NCBI GenBank assembly: GCA_030550025.1
Contig: JAUQQC010000003.1
Span: 225,464 to 289,463, forward strand
Reading direction: 5' to 3'
Length of the DNA: 64,000 nucleotides
DNA from: Acidobacteriota bacterium
GTDB taxonomy: Bacteria; Acidobacteriota; Blastocatellia; HR10
Shown here in pieces: positions 37,593 through 46,125 of the stretch. Every line of letters begins with the position of its first letter. Within the stretch, counting starts at the first letter, position 1. The translations under genes were made by a program, and so were the position numbers. The notes beneath the pieces are model-generated. The model searched no databases. It worked only from the letters and a program-made list of their open reading frames with translations, and was not told where the DNA came from.

Positions 37593-38461
37593 AATCGCGG
37601 AAGGATCAGGGGCGACTGTGCGGAGAGGTGCACTGCTCCCGTCGTCGAATCCAATTGGTACGGGTACCCCAGGGGGTCTCGCGGGGGATGCTTCAACATG
37701 CCCGAAAGGATAAGCTCCTGCCAGGAAGCCGGCCACCGCCCGCGCTCTCGCCAAAATGCGCGCACAACCTCATGCAAGCGCTCCAACTCTTCTTCGGCTT
37801 GAAGACAGAGAAGCTGATATCGCGCGTTCTCCCGCACTTGCTCGCTCTCGCCGTGCTCGAGGCGATCTCGCCAGATACGTCGCGCGATCTCGCGACGGCC
37901 CGCGCGTGCGTAAGCGGCAGCGGCCAAGTCCCGCGTCCACGTGGGAGCCCGCGGATGCCGACTCACTTGCAGGAAGACTTCAGCCGCCTTCGCATAATCG
38001 CGCACGTCCCACAGCAGGACGAATCCCTTGTCGAGCAGCAGCCGCCATTCCCCAGGATTCGTCGCAATACCTCGATCTAAAAGCGCCAGCGCACGATCCG
38101 GCCGCCCCGCCCCCTGCGGCGGTGGAAGCGCGAGGAAGATCGCCCCAAATCGATATGCCGCGAGAAAGTGCGGGTCCAACGTCGTCACCAACTCGAGCAA
38201 GGCGTCCAACTGCTCAAATCGCACTCCGGGGCGAAAGGCGCGCCGTCCGTAGTAGTGCACCGTGCGCAGCCAATAGAGGTCGGCCAAGAGGCCTTCGAAT
38301 CCGAAGCTCCATCGCTTGAGGGTCGCCGCGGAAGGCAGCCATAAGACTTCGTCCTCCCGCTGATACGCGGCGACTCGTTCTTCCAAGCGTTGCCCCAGCT
38401 CGACGACTCCCCCGATCGCGAGCACGAACAGAGCACCGATGATCGCCGATGGGCCCTTCAT
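37589..38461 (-). CDS. Membrane-anchored TPR protein with pseudopilin-like C-terminal tail
   Basis: A 290-aa protein. The N-terminal anchor helix (SAIIGALFVLAIGGVVELGQ) is followed by TPR-like helices over residues 60-230 (DRALALLDRGIATNPGEWRL, DYAKAAEVFLQVSRHPRAPT). The last 55 residues (GRWPASWQELILSGMLKHPP, then RDPLGYPYQLDSTTGAV) closely follow the GspG-type pseudopilin ending, a DPWGNPY-like motif. It overlaps both neighbours by 4 bases (ATGA). The tail suggests that it mimics or contacts pilins, which fits the pilin gene upstream. Confidence 0.78.
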   Translation of the reverse strand: MKGPSAIIGALFVLAIGGVVELGQRLEERVAAYQREDEVLWLPSAATLKRWSFGFEGLLADLYWLRTVHYYGRRAFRPGVRFEQLDALLELVTTLDPHFLAAYRFGAIFLALPPPQGAGRPDRALALLDRGIATNPGEWRLLLDKGFVLLWDVRDYAKAAEVFLQVSRHPRAPTWTRDLAAAAYARAGRREIARRIWRDRLEHGESEQVRENARYQLLCLQAEEELERLHEVVRAFWRERGRWPASWQELILSGMLKHPPRDPLGYPYQLDSTTGAVHLSAQSPLILPRL

Positions 38462-39315
38462 CGAAATTCCCGCCGATGGAACACGATCGCCGCCAGGACG
38501 AACACCACGACGAGATAAAGTCCAACATAGGCCGAAGCCATCCCGATGATCGAAGGGACGACCTCTCGCCCATGAACAACAGCAGCCGTGAGATTCAAAT
38601 TCTGCATGTTCGGGAGCACATAGTAGAGCGCGCGACACAGCAGCGCCAGCAGCGGGGAGCGAACGACCTCTGCCCATTGCAGGAATTCTCGACTGGCATG
38701 CCCGATGAGGACAAGACCGAGGGCGGAGAGCATCGAGAGTGCGGATGTGGAGAACGTTGAGAACAAGAGGGCGAGGGCCATCGCCATGAGGAACTGAAGC
38801 CAAAGGAGGAATACTACAGGGATCAGAAGCGGAAGCTCCTCCTTCCAAGGTCGCCCCATGGCGGTGAGGGTGAGTGTGAGTCCCCCGGTCATCACCACCA
38901 CACTCGCGAACAGAAGGAGGGCCCCACCGAGCAGCTTGCCGAGAAGCACCTCCCACCGCCGAACGGGCTTCGTCAACAGGACGTAGATCGTTCGACGCTC
39001 GATTTCCCGCTCAAGCAGCCGGACGCCAAGGACGATCGCCATCGCGATTCCCAGCACCCGAATCGCCCCGAGTCCCACATCGAGCACGATCCGGCGCTCC
39101 TGGCCAACGGACAGCTCGCCCAGCAAAAGCGCCGTGCCGATCAGAAGCAGGGCAAAGCCGGTGAGGATATAAAGGATGCGCTCTCGAAGCAGCTCGCGAG
39201 ACGACGCAAGAGCTACGGCGGTGATTCGTCTCACTCCAGAGAAGCGGGCCCACGTGAGCGACGAAACGATCATGACTTCCGAAGCCGCCGACACTCTCTC
39301 ATGAGCCGCGGTCAT
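38458..39315 (-). CDS. ABC-2 type permease of the pilin-linked exporter
   Basis: A 285-aa inner-membrane protein with six hydrophobic helices (ILYILTGFALLLIGTALLLG, LLGGALLLFASVVVMTGGLT, LYLVVVFVLAAIVF). The cytoplasmic segment LEREIERRTIYVLLTKPVRR is typical of NosY-like ABC-2 permeases. The start may be ATG 39315 or 39273. It is first in a three-gene unit with 4-base overlaps and lies 127 bases after the pilin gene. Partner of the ATPase; PilI-like by position. Confidence 0.85.
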   Translation of the reverse strand: MTAAHERVSAASEVMIVSSLTWARFSGVRRITAVALASSRELLRERILYILTGFALLLIGTALLLGELSVGQERRIVLDVGLGAIRVLGIAMAIVLGVRLLEREIERRTIYVLLTKPVRRWEVLLGKLLGGALLLFASVVVMTGGLTLTLTAMGRPWKEELPLLIPVVFLLWLQFLMAMALALLFSTFSTSALSMLSALGLVLIGHASREFLQWAEVVRSPLLALLCRALYYVLPNMQNLNLTAAVVHGREVVPSIIGMASAYVGLYLVVVFVLAAIVFHRREFR

Positions 39316-39442
39316 CGTCCGCAGCCACGCGCAGGATTATGGTCCCAAGTGAGGATGTTCTTCTCGCGACAGTCACGCTCTCCGGATAGCCGCTGAACGT
39401 CGAATCCTTGCCAGAGCGTCTCGTCTCTCGGCGAGCGCTAAC

Positions 39443-39934
39443 TCACTGCACGGGGCGCGCGTCCCCCGGTTTGGAGAGAACCCCATTGCTCGCTGAGAAC
39501 GCTCCTGTCGAGGATTCGTAGATCGTGCCGCTTTGATCCGTGCCGAAGTATCGAGTCCCGGTCGAGCCCGGAGCCGTCGGATGCAATTCGGCCGCGTACC
39601 CCGTCCCCAAGCCATTCGGCGCATCGCCCGTATCGGCTGCGCTCCCTTCGTATCCGGATCGTGCGACCGGTGCTCCCTTCGCGCCGAAAAGCTCCGCGAG
39701 ACTCTCGGAGATCTCCCCACTGGCGAGCAAGTCGGCGGGATCACCGTAGAGGTTATTGTGCGAGATCGAGAAGCTGAGCTGCGCTTGATTGTAGGCCCGG
39801 AGATTGGCGATGGCCGCCGTCTCGTTAGCCGGGATGCGAATGCGCGTGAATCGCGGGATCGCGATGGCCAGGATGATGCCGATGATCGCGATGACGATCA
39901 AGAGTTCAATGAGTGAGAATCCCCGTTCGCGCAT
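39443..39934 (-). CDS. Type IV pilin-like protein
   Basis: A 163-aa prepilin. The class III leader MRERG is cut before FSLIELLIVIAIIGIILAIA, giving mature Phe1 and the conserved Glu5, followed by the hydrophobic assembly helix. The globular part is Gly/Ser/Ala-rich and has no cysteine pair. Its end (YFGTDQSGTIYESSTGAFSA) resembles other acidobacterial pilins. A run of AGGAGG motifs precedes the ATG. It lies between a TPR gene upstream and the ABC exporter downstream. Whether it is the major pilin or a pseudopilin is undecided. Confidence 0.88.
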   Translation of the reverse strand: MRERGFSLIELLIVIAIIGIILAIAIPRFTRIRIPANETAAIANLRAYNQAQLSFSISHNNLYGDPADLLASGEISESLAELFGAKGAPVARSGYEGSAADTGDAPNGLGTGYAAELHPTAPGSTGTRYFGTDQSGTIYESSTGAFSASNGVLSKPGDARPVQ

Positions 39935-40026
39935 CCTCCTCCTCTCCTCTGCTCACAACGCCTCACGGGGGGAGTTTCCATACCGCCCCCGTGCGAGGAC
40001 GCTGGAAGAAGGCGAAGCCGCACCGC

Positions 40027-41253
40027 TCACGGTCGCTTCCGCTGTCCTCTCCTCTGCTCCTCGAGGAACTGTGAGAAGGCGGCGATCATCTCGTTGGCCT
40101 GCTGCACCTGATTGGCGCGCTGCGGATCGCTCTTCGCCTTCTCGACGAATTGCTTCAAAATAGTCAGCGCCTCCGGATACTTCGACGGATCGGGAGACTG
40201 CGCGAGCGCATTCCCCAGACCGAAGAGGGCATCAAGGCTGTTCGGATCGATTTCCAGGGCCTTCCGATACGCAGCGACAGCCTCCTCCGACTTCGCCGTA
40301 TCGAGATAGATCTTGGCGATCTGCGCTTGCGTGCGCGCGCGATCCGCCGGCGTCGTTTGCATGGCCAGCAATTCCTCGTGCGCGGAGATGGCCTCGGAGA
40401 GCCGCGCCGGATCCAAATACGTCGCCATGACCGCCAGCGAGCGACAGAGCACTCCGTGATACTCAGGCTTCTGCTCCGGCTTGTCCTGAGGGATCATCGA
40501 GATCGCCTTGCGGGCCGTCTCGATGGCGAGGTTGAACGCCTCCTTGGCTTCCTCCCGCTGCCGATTGTTGAAGCGCTCCACGCCGAGATTATGATAGGCC
40601 TCGGCCATGCGAATCAGCACGACGTAGAGCTGAGGGTGATCCGGGCTCGCCTCTAAGGCCGACTTATAAAGCGGGATCGCCTCCTCATACTTCCCAGCGC
40701 GCGCCAGCTCGTTGGCCGCGTTGAACTGCCGGATCATCTCCTCATCTCGCGCCGCTCGCTTGCGTTGCTCCTCGATCTGTCGAGCTTGCTCTTCCAAACG
40801 CTTCCGCTCGGCCTCGGTCACTTGCGGCACAACCGCTCCAGCTTGTCCCGAACGCGCGGCAGCCTGTTGCACCTCCTCCAGCGTCGGGCGTCGTCCATCT
40901 CCGGGGACCATCTCGATCGTGCGCCGCAACGTCGCCTCTCCCGGAGGCGGAATGCGCACGTTGTACTCGTAATAGGGCGTTAACCCTTCGCCCGAGACGA
41001 TGATGGCATATCGCCCATACGGGAGACCGATGTGAGCGAAATGCCCCTTCTTGTCCGTCTTCGTTTGATACTTCCCCTTGACGTCCAGCCGATACAACTC
41101 CACAAGCGCATTAACAGCCGGAACGCGCGACCCATCCGGTCGCACGACGATGACTTCCCCCTCGATCCCTGCCGTCTGCGCGCTCACATCGAGCAAAAGG
41201 CCGAGAGCACTACCCACCGCGAGGAAACCGAGAAGCGCGAGTATTCGTTTCAT
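40027..41253 (-). CDS. Exported TPR protein with carboxypeptidase-regulatory domain
   Basis: A 408-aa protein: signal peptide (ILALLGFLAVGSALGLLLDV), one beta-sandwich domain at residues 28-115 (GIEGEVIVVRPDGSRVPAVN, GLPYGRYAIIVSGEGL), a charged helix rich in Glu/Arg/Gln, then four to five TPRs (residues 175-390; FNAANELARAGKYEEAIPLY, AYRKALEIDPNSLDALFGLG). The ATG follows GAGGAGGTGGG. It is directly upstream of the pilin gene on the same strand, so a role in pilus assembly or surface export is plausible but inferred. Confidence 0.88.
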   Translation of the reverse strand: MKRILALLGFLAVGSALGLLLDVSAQTAGIEGEVIVVRPDGSRVPAVNALVELYRLDVKGKYQTKTDKKGHFAHIGLPYGRYAIIVSGEGLTPYYEYNVRIPPPGEATLRRTIEMVPGDGRRPTLEEVQQAAARSGQAGAVVPQVTEAERKRLEEQARQIEEQRKRAARDEEMIRQFNAANELARAGKYEEAIPLYKSALEASPDHPQLYVVLIRMAEAYHNLGVERFNNRQREEAKEAFNLAIETARKAISMIPQDKPEQKPEYHGVLCRSLAVMATYLDPARLSEAISAHEELLAMQTTPADRARTQAQIAKIYLDTAKSEEAVAAYRKALEIDPNSLDALFGLGNALAQSPDPSKYPEALTILKQFVEKAKSDPQRANQVQQANEMIAAFSQFLEEQRRGQRKRP

Positions 41254-41281
41254 GACCCACCTCCTCTTACTGATCCCTGCA

Positions 41282-41311
41282 CCCGATCTTCCGTCTCCTC
41301 ATGCGATCGGG
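41282..41311 (-). other. Leader hairpin upstream of the TPR gene
   Basis: CCCGATC and GATCGGG form a perfect 7-bp stem with a 16-base loop, about 30 bases before the ATG of the exported TPR gene. It could shape translation or be chance. Confidence 0.3.
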
Positions 41312-41386
41312 CTTAGTAAGTGTACCACTCCCTCACGGAAAGAGGCCAGAAAGGGCATTTGGCCATGCGGACTTCACCGGTGACTC

Positions 41387-42100
41387 TCACACCCCTCGGG
41401 CTTCCGGCCCCCAGATGACCTTATGGAGCTGGAGCTGCAACCGAACGGGGAGGCGGCTTTCGAGCACCCACTTGGCGAGCGCCTTCGGATCGAGAACTCC
41501 ATAGGCGGGAGACATGAGCACGTGCGCCCGGCGCGGAAGATCATACCGCCGAATGACGTCGCAGGCCCACTCGAAATCGCGCCGATCCATGAGGACGAAT
41601 TTCACTTCGTCCTGCGGTCGCAGGTGTTCGACGTTCTCCCACAGGTTCGCGTGGGCATGCCCGCTTCCCGGCGTCTTGATGTCCATGATGCGAATGACGC
41701 GCGGATCGAGCGTCCAGATGGGAAGCTGTCCCCCCGTCTCGATGAGAACCGTGAAGCCGAGATCGCAGAGGCCTCGGGCGAGCGGATGGACGCCTTTTTG
41801 CAAAAGCGGCTCGCCGCCGGTGATCTCCACAAGTGGAAAGGCCCCGCGCACGGATGCCATCGGCTCGGCTCCCTCCCAGGCCGCGCGCACCCGAGCGAGG
41901 ATCTCCTCCACGCTCATCGCTCGACCTTCGGTGAAGGCATAGGTCGTGTCGCAGTAGACGCAGCGGAGATTACAACCGGTCAGGCGGACGAACGTGCACG
42001 GCAGCCCCATGTACGAAGACTCACCCTGAATGGAATGGAAGATCTCGGTCACCCACAGACGCGGCTCCCAATTGGCTTCCCTATTGCCGGAAGTCACCAC
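41387..42100 (-). CDS. queE: 7-carboxy-7-deazaguanine synthase (radical SAM)
   Basis: Converts carboxy-tetrahydropterin to 7-carboxy-7-deazaguanine in queuosine synthesis. The radical-SAM cluster motif is CX3CX2C (GCNLRCVYCDTTYAF), preceded by FHSIQGESSYMGLPCTFVRL and followed by EITGGEPLLQ. I place the start at GTG 42100 because the promoter -10 at 42108-42113 makes transcription begin right there; GTG 42097 and a GTG at 42052 are alternatives. About 237 aa, normal for the family. Divergent from ubiE. Confidence 0.92.
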   Translation of the reverse strand: MVTSGNREANWEPRLWVTEIFHSIQGESSYMGLPCTFVRLTGCNLRCVYCDTTYAFTEGRAMSVEEILARVRAAWEGAEPMASVRGAFPLVEITGGEPLLQKGVHPLARGLCDLGFTVLIETGGQLPIWTLDPRVIRIMDIKTPGSGHAHANLWENVEHLRPQDEVKFVLMDRRDFEWACDVIRRYDLPRRAHVLMSPAYGVLDPKALAKWVLESRLPVRLQLQLHKVIWGPEARGV

Positions 42101-42112
42101 AGACGGTATTTT
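42084..42112 (+). promoter_or_regulatory. Probable promoter of ubiE
   Basis: TTGCCG (42084-42089), 17-base spacer, TATTTT (42107-42112). Transcription would begin near 42119, at the GTG start. The two divergent -10 boxes share the block TATTTTA. Confidence 0.5.
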
Positions 42113-42137
42113 ACTTCTCGTGAGAAAAGGGGTGCAA
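42108..42137 (-). promoter_or_regulatory. Probable promoter of queE
   Basis: Minus strand: TTGCAC (42132-42137), 18-base spacer, TAAAAT (42108-42113). Its -10 overlaps the -10 of the ubiE promoter on the other strand. Confidence 0.55.
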
Positions 42138-42866
42138 GGCGAAGGGGGGAAAGCCACTGGCGGTCACGCCTGGGAAGGACACCGAGAGCGCGTCCGGCGG
42201 ATGTTCGCGGCGATCGCGCCTCGATACGATCTGCTCAACCATCTGCTCTCGCTCAACGTGGATCGGTTCTGGCGTCGTTTCACCGTACGCCAACTCCGTC
42301 CGCATCTCTCCTCAAAGGCTCCCGTCCTTGACCTCTGCTGCGGCACGGGCGACCTGGCGCTCGAGCTGGCTCAACAGGCCGATGTCATCGGCGTGGATTT
42401 CTGTCGTCCCATGCTCCGGATCGGGCAGGCGAAGATCGCGCGACGTCGAGCCCGTGTTCTCCTCGTCGAAGGTGATGCGCTGCAGTTACCCTTCCCCGAT
42501 GGCGTCTTCTCGGTCGTGACCATCGCCTTCGGCCTTCGAAATCTGGAATCGCCTGAGCGAGGGCTCCGCGAGATCTACCGTGTGCTTCGCCCGGGAGGAG
42601 TCGTTGCCGTCCTGGAATTCTCACAGCCCCTGCTCCCGATCTTTCGCCATGTCTTCCGCTTCTACTTCCGAAACCTCCTCCCGCGCATCGGGAACTGGAT
42701 CTCCGGCGTGCCGGGCCCTTACGATTACCTCCGCGATTCTGTACAAGCCTTCCTGAACCAACGCGAATTGGCGCGCTTGATGGAAGCTGTTGGATTCACC
42801 ACCGTGCGGTACATCAATCTAACCGGCGGAATTGCCGCTCTTCACCTTGGAGAAAAGACGCCATGA
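42120..42866 (+). CDS. ubiE: Demethylmenaquinone/ubiquinone methyltransferase (UbiE/MenG)
   Basis: SAM-dependent C-methylation of the quinone ring in respiratory quinone synthesis. The 248-aa class I fold has motif I (VLDLCCGTGDLALELA), an internal FAAIAPRYDLLNHLLSLNVD and the family ending LTGGIAALHLGEK. GTG 42120 fits the promoter; a second GTG at 42132 is possible. It ends with a 4-base ATGA overlap into pcrA. Confidence 0.95.
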   Translation: MRKGVQGEGGKATGGHAWEGHRERVRRMFAAIAPRYDLLNHLLSLNVDRFWRRFTVRQLRPHLSSKAPVLDLCCGTGDLALELAQQADVIGVDFCRPMLRIGQAKIARRRARVLLVEGDALQLPFPDGVFSVVTIAFGLRNLESPERGLREIYRVLRPGGVVAVLEFSQPLLPIFRHVFRFYFRNLLPRIGNWISGVPGPYDYLRDSVQAFLNQRELARLMEAVGFTTVRYINLTGGIAALHLGEKTP

Positions 42867-45166
42867 GCTATCTGAACGACCTCAACCCCGCCCAACGCGC
42901 GGCCGTCCTTTACACGGATGGCCCGCTGCTTGTGCTCGCGGGAGCGGGATCAGGGAAGACGCGCGTCATCACGTACAAGATCGCCTACGTGCTGGATCGG
43001 CTCGGTGCCGACCCAGCCCACATCCTCGCCGTCACATTCACCAATAAGGCGGCCGAAGAGATGCGACAGCGCGTCGCGCGGCTACTCGGTACCGACTCAT
43101 CGAGAGCCCTCCCCTGGATCGGGACGTTCCACGGATTTTGCGCGCGCCTCCTTCGACGCCACATCGAGAGCCTCCACCAAGGCTATACTTCAGACTTCTC
43201 CATCTACGATGAAGACGATCAGCTCCGCCTCATTCAAACATGTCTGCGCGAGCACGGACTCCAAGAGCGCATGCTGCATCCCCGCGCGATTCAGGCGCGC
43301 ATTAGTCGCGCTAAGAGTCGCGGGCTCACCCCGACCGACCTCCAGGACGATCCGGAATGGACGCAGACGCCCGAACGCGCGCTCGCGCTTTCGATCTTCG
43401 AGCAGTACGAACAGCGACTGCGCGCCGCGAACGCTCTCGATTTCGACGACCTCCTGCTCCGAGCTGTGGCGCTGCTTCGACAGGAACGGCTCCTGTGCGA
43501 CCGGTATCGAGAGCAATTCCGCTTCATCCTCGTGGACGAGTACCAGGATACGAATCGCTTGCAACTGGAGCTTCTGCTCTTGCTCGCCGCGGACGAGCCC
43601 ACGCGTGTGACAGCGAAGGAACGCAAACACCATCTCTGCGTCGTTGGCGATCCCGATCAGAGCATTTACCGATGGCGCGGGGCCGATCCGCACAATGTGC
43701 TCGAATTCGAGCGCTACTTCCCAAACGCACGTATCGTCACGCTCGAGAAGAACTACCGTTCGACGAGGACCATTCTCGCCGCCGCCAATGCCGTGATTCG
43801 TCACAACACCAAACGCCCGGAGAAGGTCCTGTGGACGGAGAACGAAGACGGTCCTCCGGTCGGATACTACGCCGCAGGGACGGCGGAGGAGGAAGCCGAA
43901 TTCGTGGTGCAGCGAATTCGCTGGCATATGGAGCGCGATCCGCAGGCTTGGGTGGCCGTCCTCTATCGGACGAACGCGCAATCGCGACTCTTCGAGGACG
44001 CCTGTCGTCGGGCGGGCCTGCCGTTCCGGATCGTCGGCGGTTTCTCCTTCTACAAGCGGACTGAGATTCGCGACGTGCTCGCCTACGTGCGGCTCGCGCT
44101 GAACCCCTGGGATGACGAGAGTCTGCGCCGTATCCTGAACGTCCCGCCACGCGGGATCGGGAAGAAGACGCTCGATGCGCTCGAGCACTTGGCGCACACG
44201 GCCCAATTGCCGCTTTGGGACGCGTTGCAAGTGGCGCTGATCGAGCGACAGCTGCCGGAGCGAACTTTGGAGAGCGCGCGCGCGTTCGTTCACCTCATCG
44301 AGCGCCTCCGCGCCTGCGCCCAACATGGAACTCTCGCTGAGACTTTTCGCCTCGCGATCCATGAGACGGGATACGCGCGCGCCTTGCGCGAGCGAACGCT
44401 CCTGGCGACTGACCCGCTGGAGGTCGAGAACCGATTGCAGAATTTGGAAGAGCTGCTGGGCGCCGCTGCGGAAGCCGATGAACGAGGCGAAACAGTGCGC
44501 GAGTTCGTGGACCGCATGGCGCTGGTCTCCGACGCGGACGATTACGATCCGGACGCTCCGATCACGCTGATGACGATGCACAGCGCGAAAGGGCTCGAGT
44601 TCTCCACCGTCTTCATCGTGGGATTGGAAGAGGGACTCTTCCCTCACGCGCGCTCAAGCGATGATCCCGAAGAGTTGGAGGAAGAGCGCCGCCTCTTTTA
44701 TGTCGCCATCACGCGCGCCAAGCGGCAGCTCTATCTCACGTATGCGCGCACGCGACGCCGCCAGGGAGAGCCTACCTCGACGACCCCCTCACGGTTTTTG
44801 CGGGAACTCCCGTCCGATCTTCTGGAAGACCTCTCCTCAACGGCGAGGCGTTCTTCCTACACCGGCCCCACGTATCATTCGATCACACAGATCGAGCAGT
44901 TCTTTCAGGAGCACGACCGGACAGCCTCGCTCAGGAAATCGCCCATTGCTGCTCAAGGTCTCCTGCGCGAGCCACAAGGGAACGCTTCGCCCCTCGCCCC
45001 CCCACGCTTCCCGATCGGCGCCCGCGTGCGCCATCCGCATTATGGCGTTGGCCAGATCATCAATCGAGAGGAAACGGATGCCTTCGTCACGCTGACGGTC
45101 GCTTTCCCCGGCGCCGGGAAACGAAAGTTCGTGGAAGGACTCGCTCCCTTAGAGCTCGTCTCGTGA
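42863..45166 (+). CDS. pcrA: UvrD/PcrA-type superfamily 1 DNA helicase
   Basis: A 767-aa 3'-5' helicase. Motifs in order: Q motif LNPAQRAAV, Walker A GAGSGKTR (about residues 30-37), TFTNKAAEEMR, Walker B VDEYQDTN, GDPDQSIYRWRGA, LEKNYRST, and motif V/VI TMHSAKGLEF and LFYVAITRAK. The C-terminal 50 residues (GARVRHPHYGVGQIINREET) form the Tudor-like domain that binds RNA polymerase in PcrA/UvrD. Acts in repair and transcription-replication conflict. Translationally coupled to ubiE. Confidence 0.96.
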   Translation: MSYLNDLNPAQRAAVLYTDGPLLVLAGAGSGKTRVITYKIAYVLDRLGADPAHILAVTFTNKAAEEMRQRVARLLGTDSSRALPWIGTFHGFCARLLRRHIESLHQGYTSDFSIYDEDDQLRLIQTCLREHGLQERMLHPRAIQARISRAKSRGLTPTDLQDDPEWTQTPERALALSIFEQYEQRLRAANALDFDDLLLRAVALLRQERLLCDRYREQFRFILVDEYQDTNRLQLELLLLLAADEPTRVTAKERKHHLCVVGDPDQSIYRWRGADPHNVLEFERYFPNARIVTLEKNYRSTRTILAAANAVIRHNTKRPEKVLWTENEDGPPVGYYAAGTAEEEAEFVVQRIRWHMERDPQAWVAVLYRTNAQSRLFEDACRRAGLPFRIVGGFSFYKRTEIRDVLAYVRLALNPWDDESLRRILNVPPRGIGKKTLDALEHLAHTAQLPLWDALQVALIERQLPERTLESARAFVHLIERLRACAQHGTLAETFRLAIHETGYARALRERTLLATDPLEVENRLQNLEELLGAAAEADERGETVREFVDRMALVSDADDYDPDAPITLMTMHSAKGLEFSTVFIVGLEEGLFPHARSSDDPEELEEERRLFYVAITRAKRQLYLTYARTRRRQGEPTSTTPSRFLRELPSDLLEDLSSTARRSSYTGPTYHSITQIEQFFQEHDRTASLRKSPIAAQGLLREPQGNASPLAPPRFPIGARVRHPHYGVGQIINREETDAFVTLTVAFPGAGKRKFVEGLAPLELVS

Positions 45167-45188
45167 AGGGGCGATGAGATCGCGCGCT

Positions 45189-45848
45189 TTATGTCCCCCC
45201 CTCGCTGTGTGGCGGTTCTCCCTCCGCCTCTGCTTCCCGCCGAACCCTTCGCACGTAAGCCCTCCGCTCCGCTTCCAGCCGATCCAAAAGACCGCGCACC
45301 TCTTCGATCGCATAGTCGAAAAGCGCCGGCTCCGCGCGCAGCAGACGTAGAAGGTCGAGGATTTGAACGACCCCATCGCGTTCCACGCTCACCAATTCGC
45401 GCTCGCTCCACCCGCAAGAGGATTCGACCTGGCCGACGATCATGCGGACCAACTCTCGGATCAACCCCTCTCGTTCGCCAGTCGAAGGCGGCGTTTCGTT
45501 CTCCCTCCGTATGGGCGAAACGGCTGCGCCGAGTCCAAGGGGCATCGCGCTCTCCTCGCCCCGTGGCCGATCGGACGAAGCCGAGGTCGCTCCCACGATC
45601 GACTCCAGATTCGCATGGTCATGCAGGTTCGCCTCCATCCATAGAGCCGCCACCTCCAAACAGTCTTGGAACGAGGGGAAGAAGTTCCGCTTCCGCAGAG
45701 CTTCGGCCAAGAAGAGAAGCCGCTGGTCATGGGACAAGTGCCCGAATTCCTGATCCAATTGCTCGAGGGTCCTCAACACCGCAGTCGCCTCGACATGGGG
45801 AGACAGGCGCGAGAGCCTTTCCCAAAAGCCTTCGTTACCTTGCGGCAT
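45189..45848 (-). CDS. Conserved-looking helical protein of unknown function (219 aa)
   Basis: MPQGNEGFWERLSRLSPHVE opens a 219-residue protein in two helical halves (RTLEQLDQEFGHLSHDQRLL, IQILDLLRLLRAEPALFDYA) joined by a Ser/Pro/Glu-rich linker at about 93-135. It ends in a basic-acidic tail (RRAYVRRVRREAEAEG). ATG 45848 is chosen because the promoter -10 (45894-45899) touches the upstream ATG at 45893. No signal peptide or known motif. Convergent to pcrA with a 22-base gap. Function unknown. Confidence 0.65.
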   Translation of the reverse strand: MPQGNEGFWERLSRLSPHVEATAVLRTLEQLDQEFGHLSHDQRLLFLAEALRKRNFFPSFQDCLEVAALWMEANLHDHANLESIVGATSASSDRPRGEESAMPLGLGAAVSPIRRENETPPSTGEREGLIRELVRMIVGQVESSCGWSERELVSVERDGVVQILDLLRLLRAEPALFDYAIEEVRGLLDRLEAERRAYVRRVRREAEAEGEPPHSEGGT

Positions 45849-45893
45849 GGTGATCGCTATCCTTTCCTCAAGCCACTCATCGCACGACCGCAT

Positions 45894-45922
45894 CTTATAG
45901 TACGTTTTCCCAGTGGCGTCAA
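45894..45922 (-). promoter_or_regulatory. Strong promoter of the 219-aa orphan gene
   Basis: Minus strand: TTGACG (45917-45922), 17-base spacer, TATAAG (45894-45899). The start near 45887 gives a 39-base leader with GAGGAAAGGA. Confidence 0.7.
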
Positions 45923-46005
45923 GGGATTCCCCTGAAGACGCGGAAGAAGGCGCGCCTCCACCAGCAGCGAGAGCCGATGTCCCGTCTAACCGGCAAAATC
46001 CGACC

Positions 46006-46037
46006 TCCGCCGGCGGAAAATACGGCGATCGCCGTAT
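46006..46037. repeat. Two adjacent perfect palindromes
   Basis: TCCGCCGGCGGA (46006-46017) is followed two bases later by ATACGGCGATCGCCGTAT (46020-46037). Both are perfect dyads, of 12 and 18 bases. They lie 84-120 bases upstream of the -35 of the 219-aa gene, so they could be a regulator site. The second contains GCGATCGC. Confidence 0.6.
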
Positions 46038-46095
46038 GGCCGATGAGCTCATACTCCGCTACCCTATTCACCGCCACAGTTCATAGAGCCTCTTC

Positions 46096-46125
46096 GCTCC
46101 GTTGGAGTCAAGACTTCAACGGAGC
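46096..46125 (+). terminator. Terminator-like hairpin with T tract
   Basis: GCTCCGTTG pairs perfectly with CAACGGAGC, and the stem extends to 12 pairs with one G-T wobble, around a short loop. TTTTGT follows on the plus strand. No plus-strand gene ends nearby, so it may end an unseen RNA, or work in reverse after the amidohydrolase gene (there without a U run). Confidence 0.55.

Noticed and set aside
43190-44647. Minus-strand frame of 485 codons inside pcrA
   Set aside because: Shadow of the helicase gene: no family likeness, and all helicase motifs are on the plus strand.
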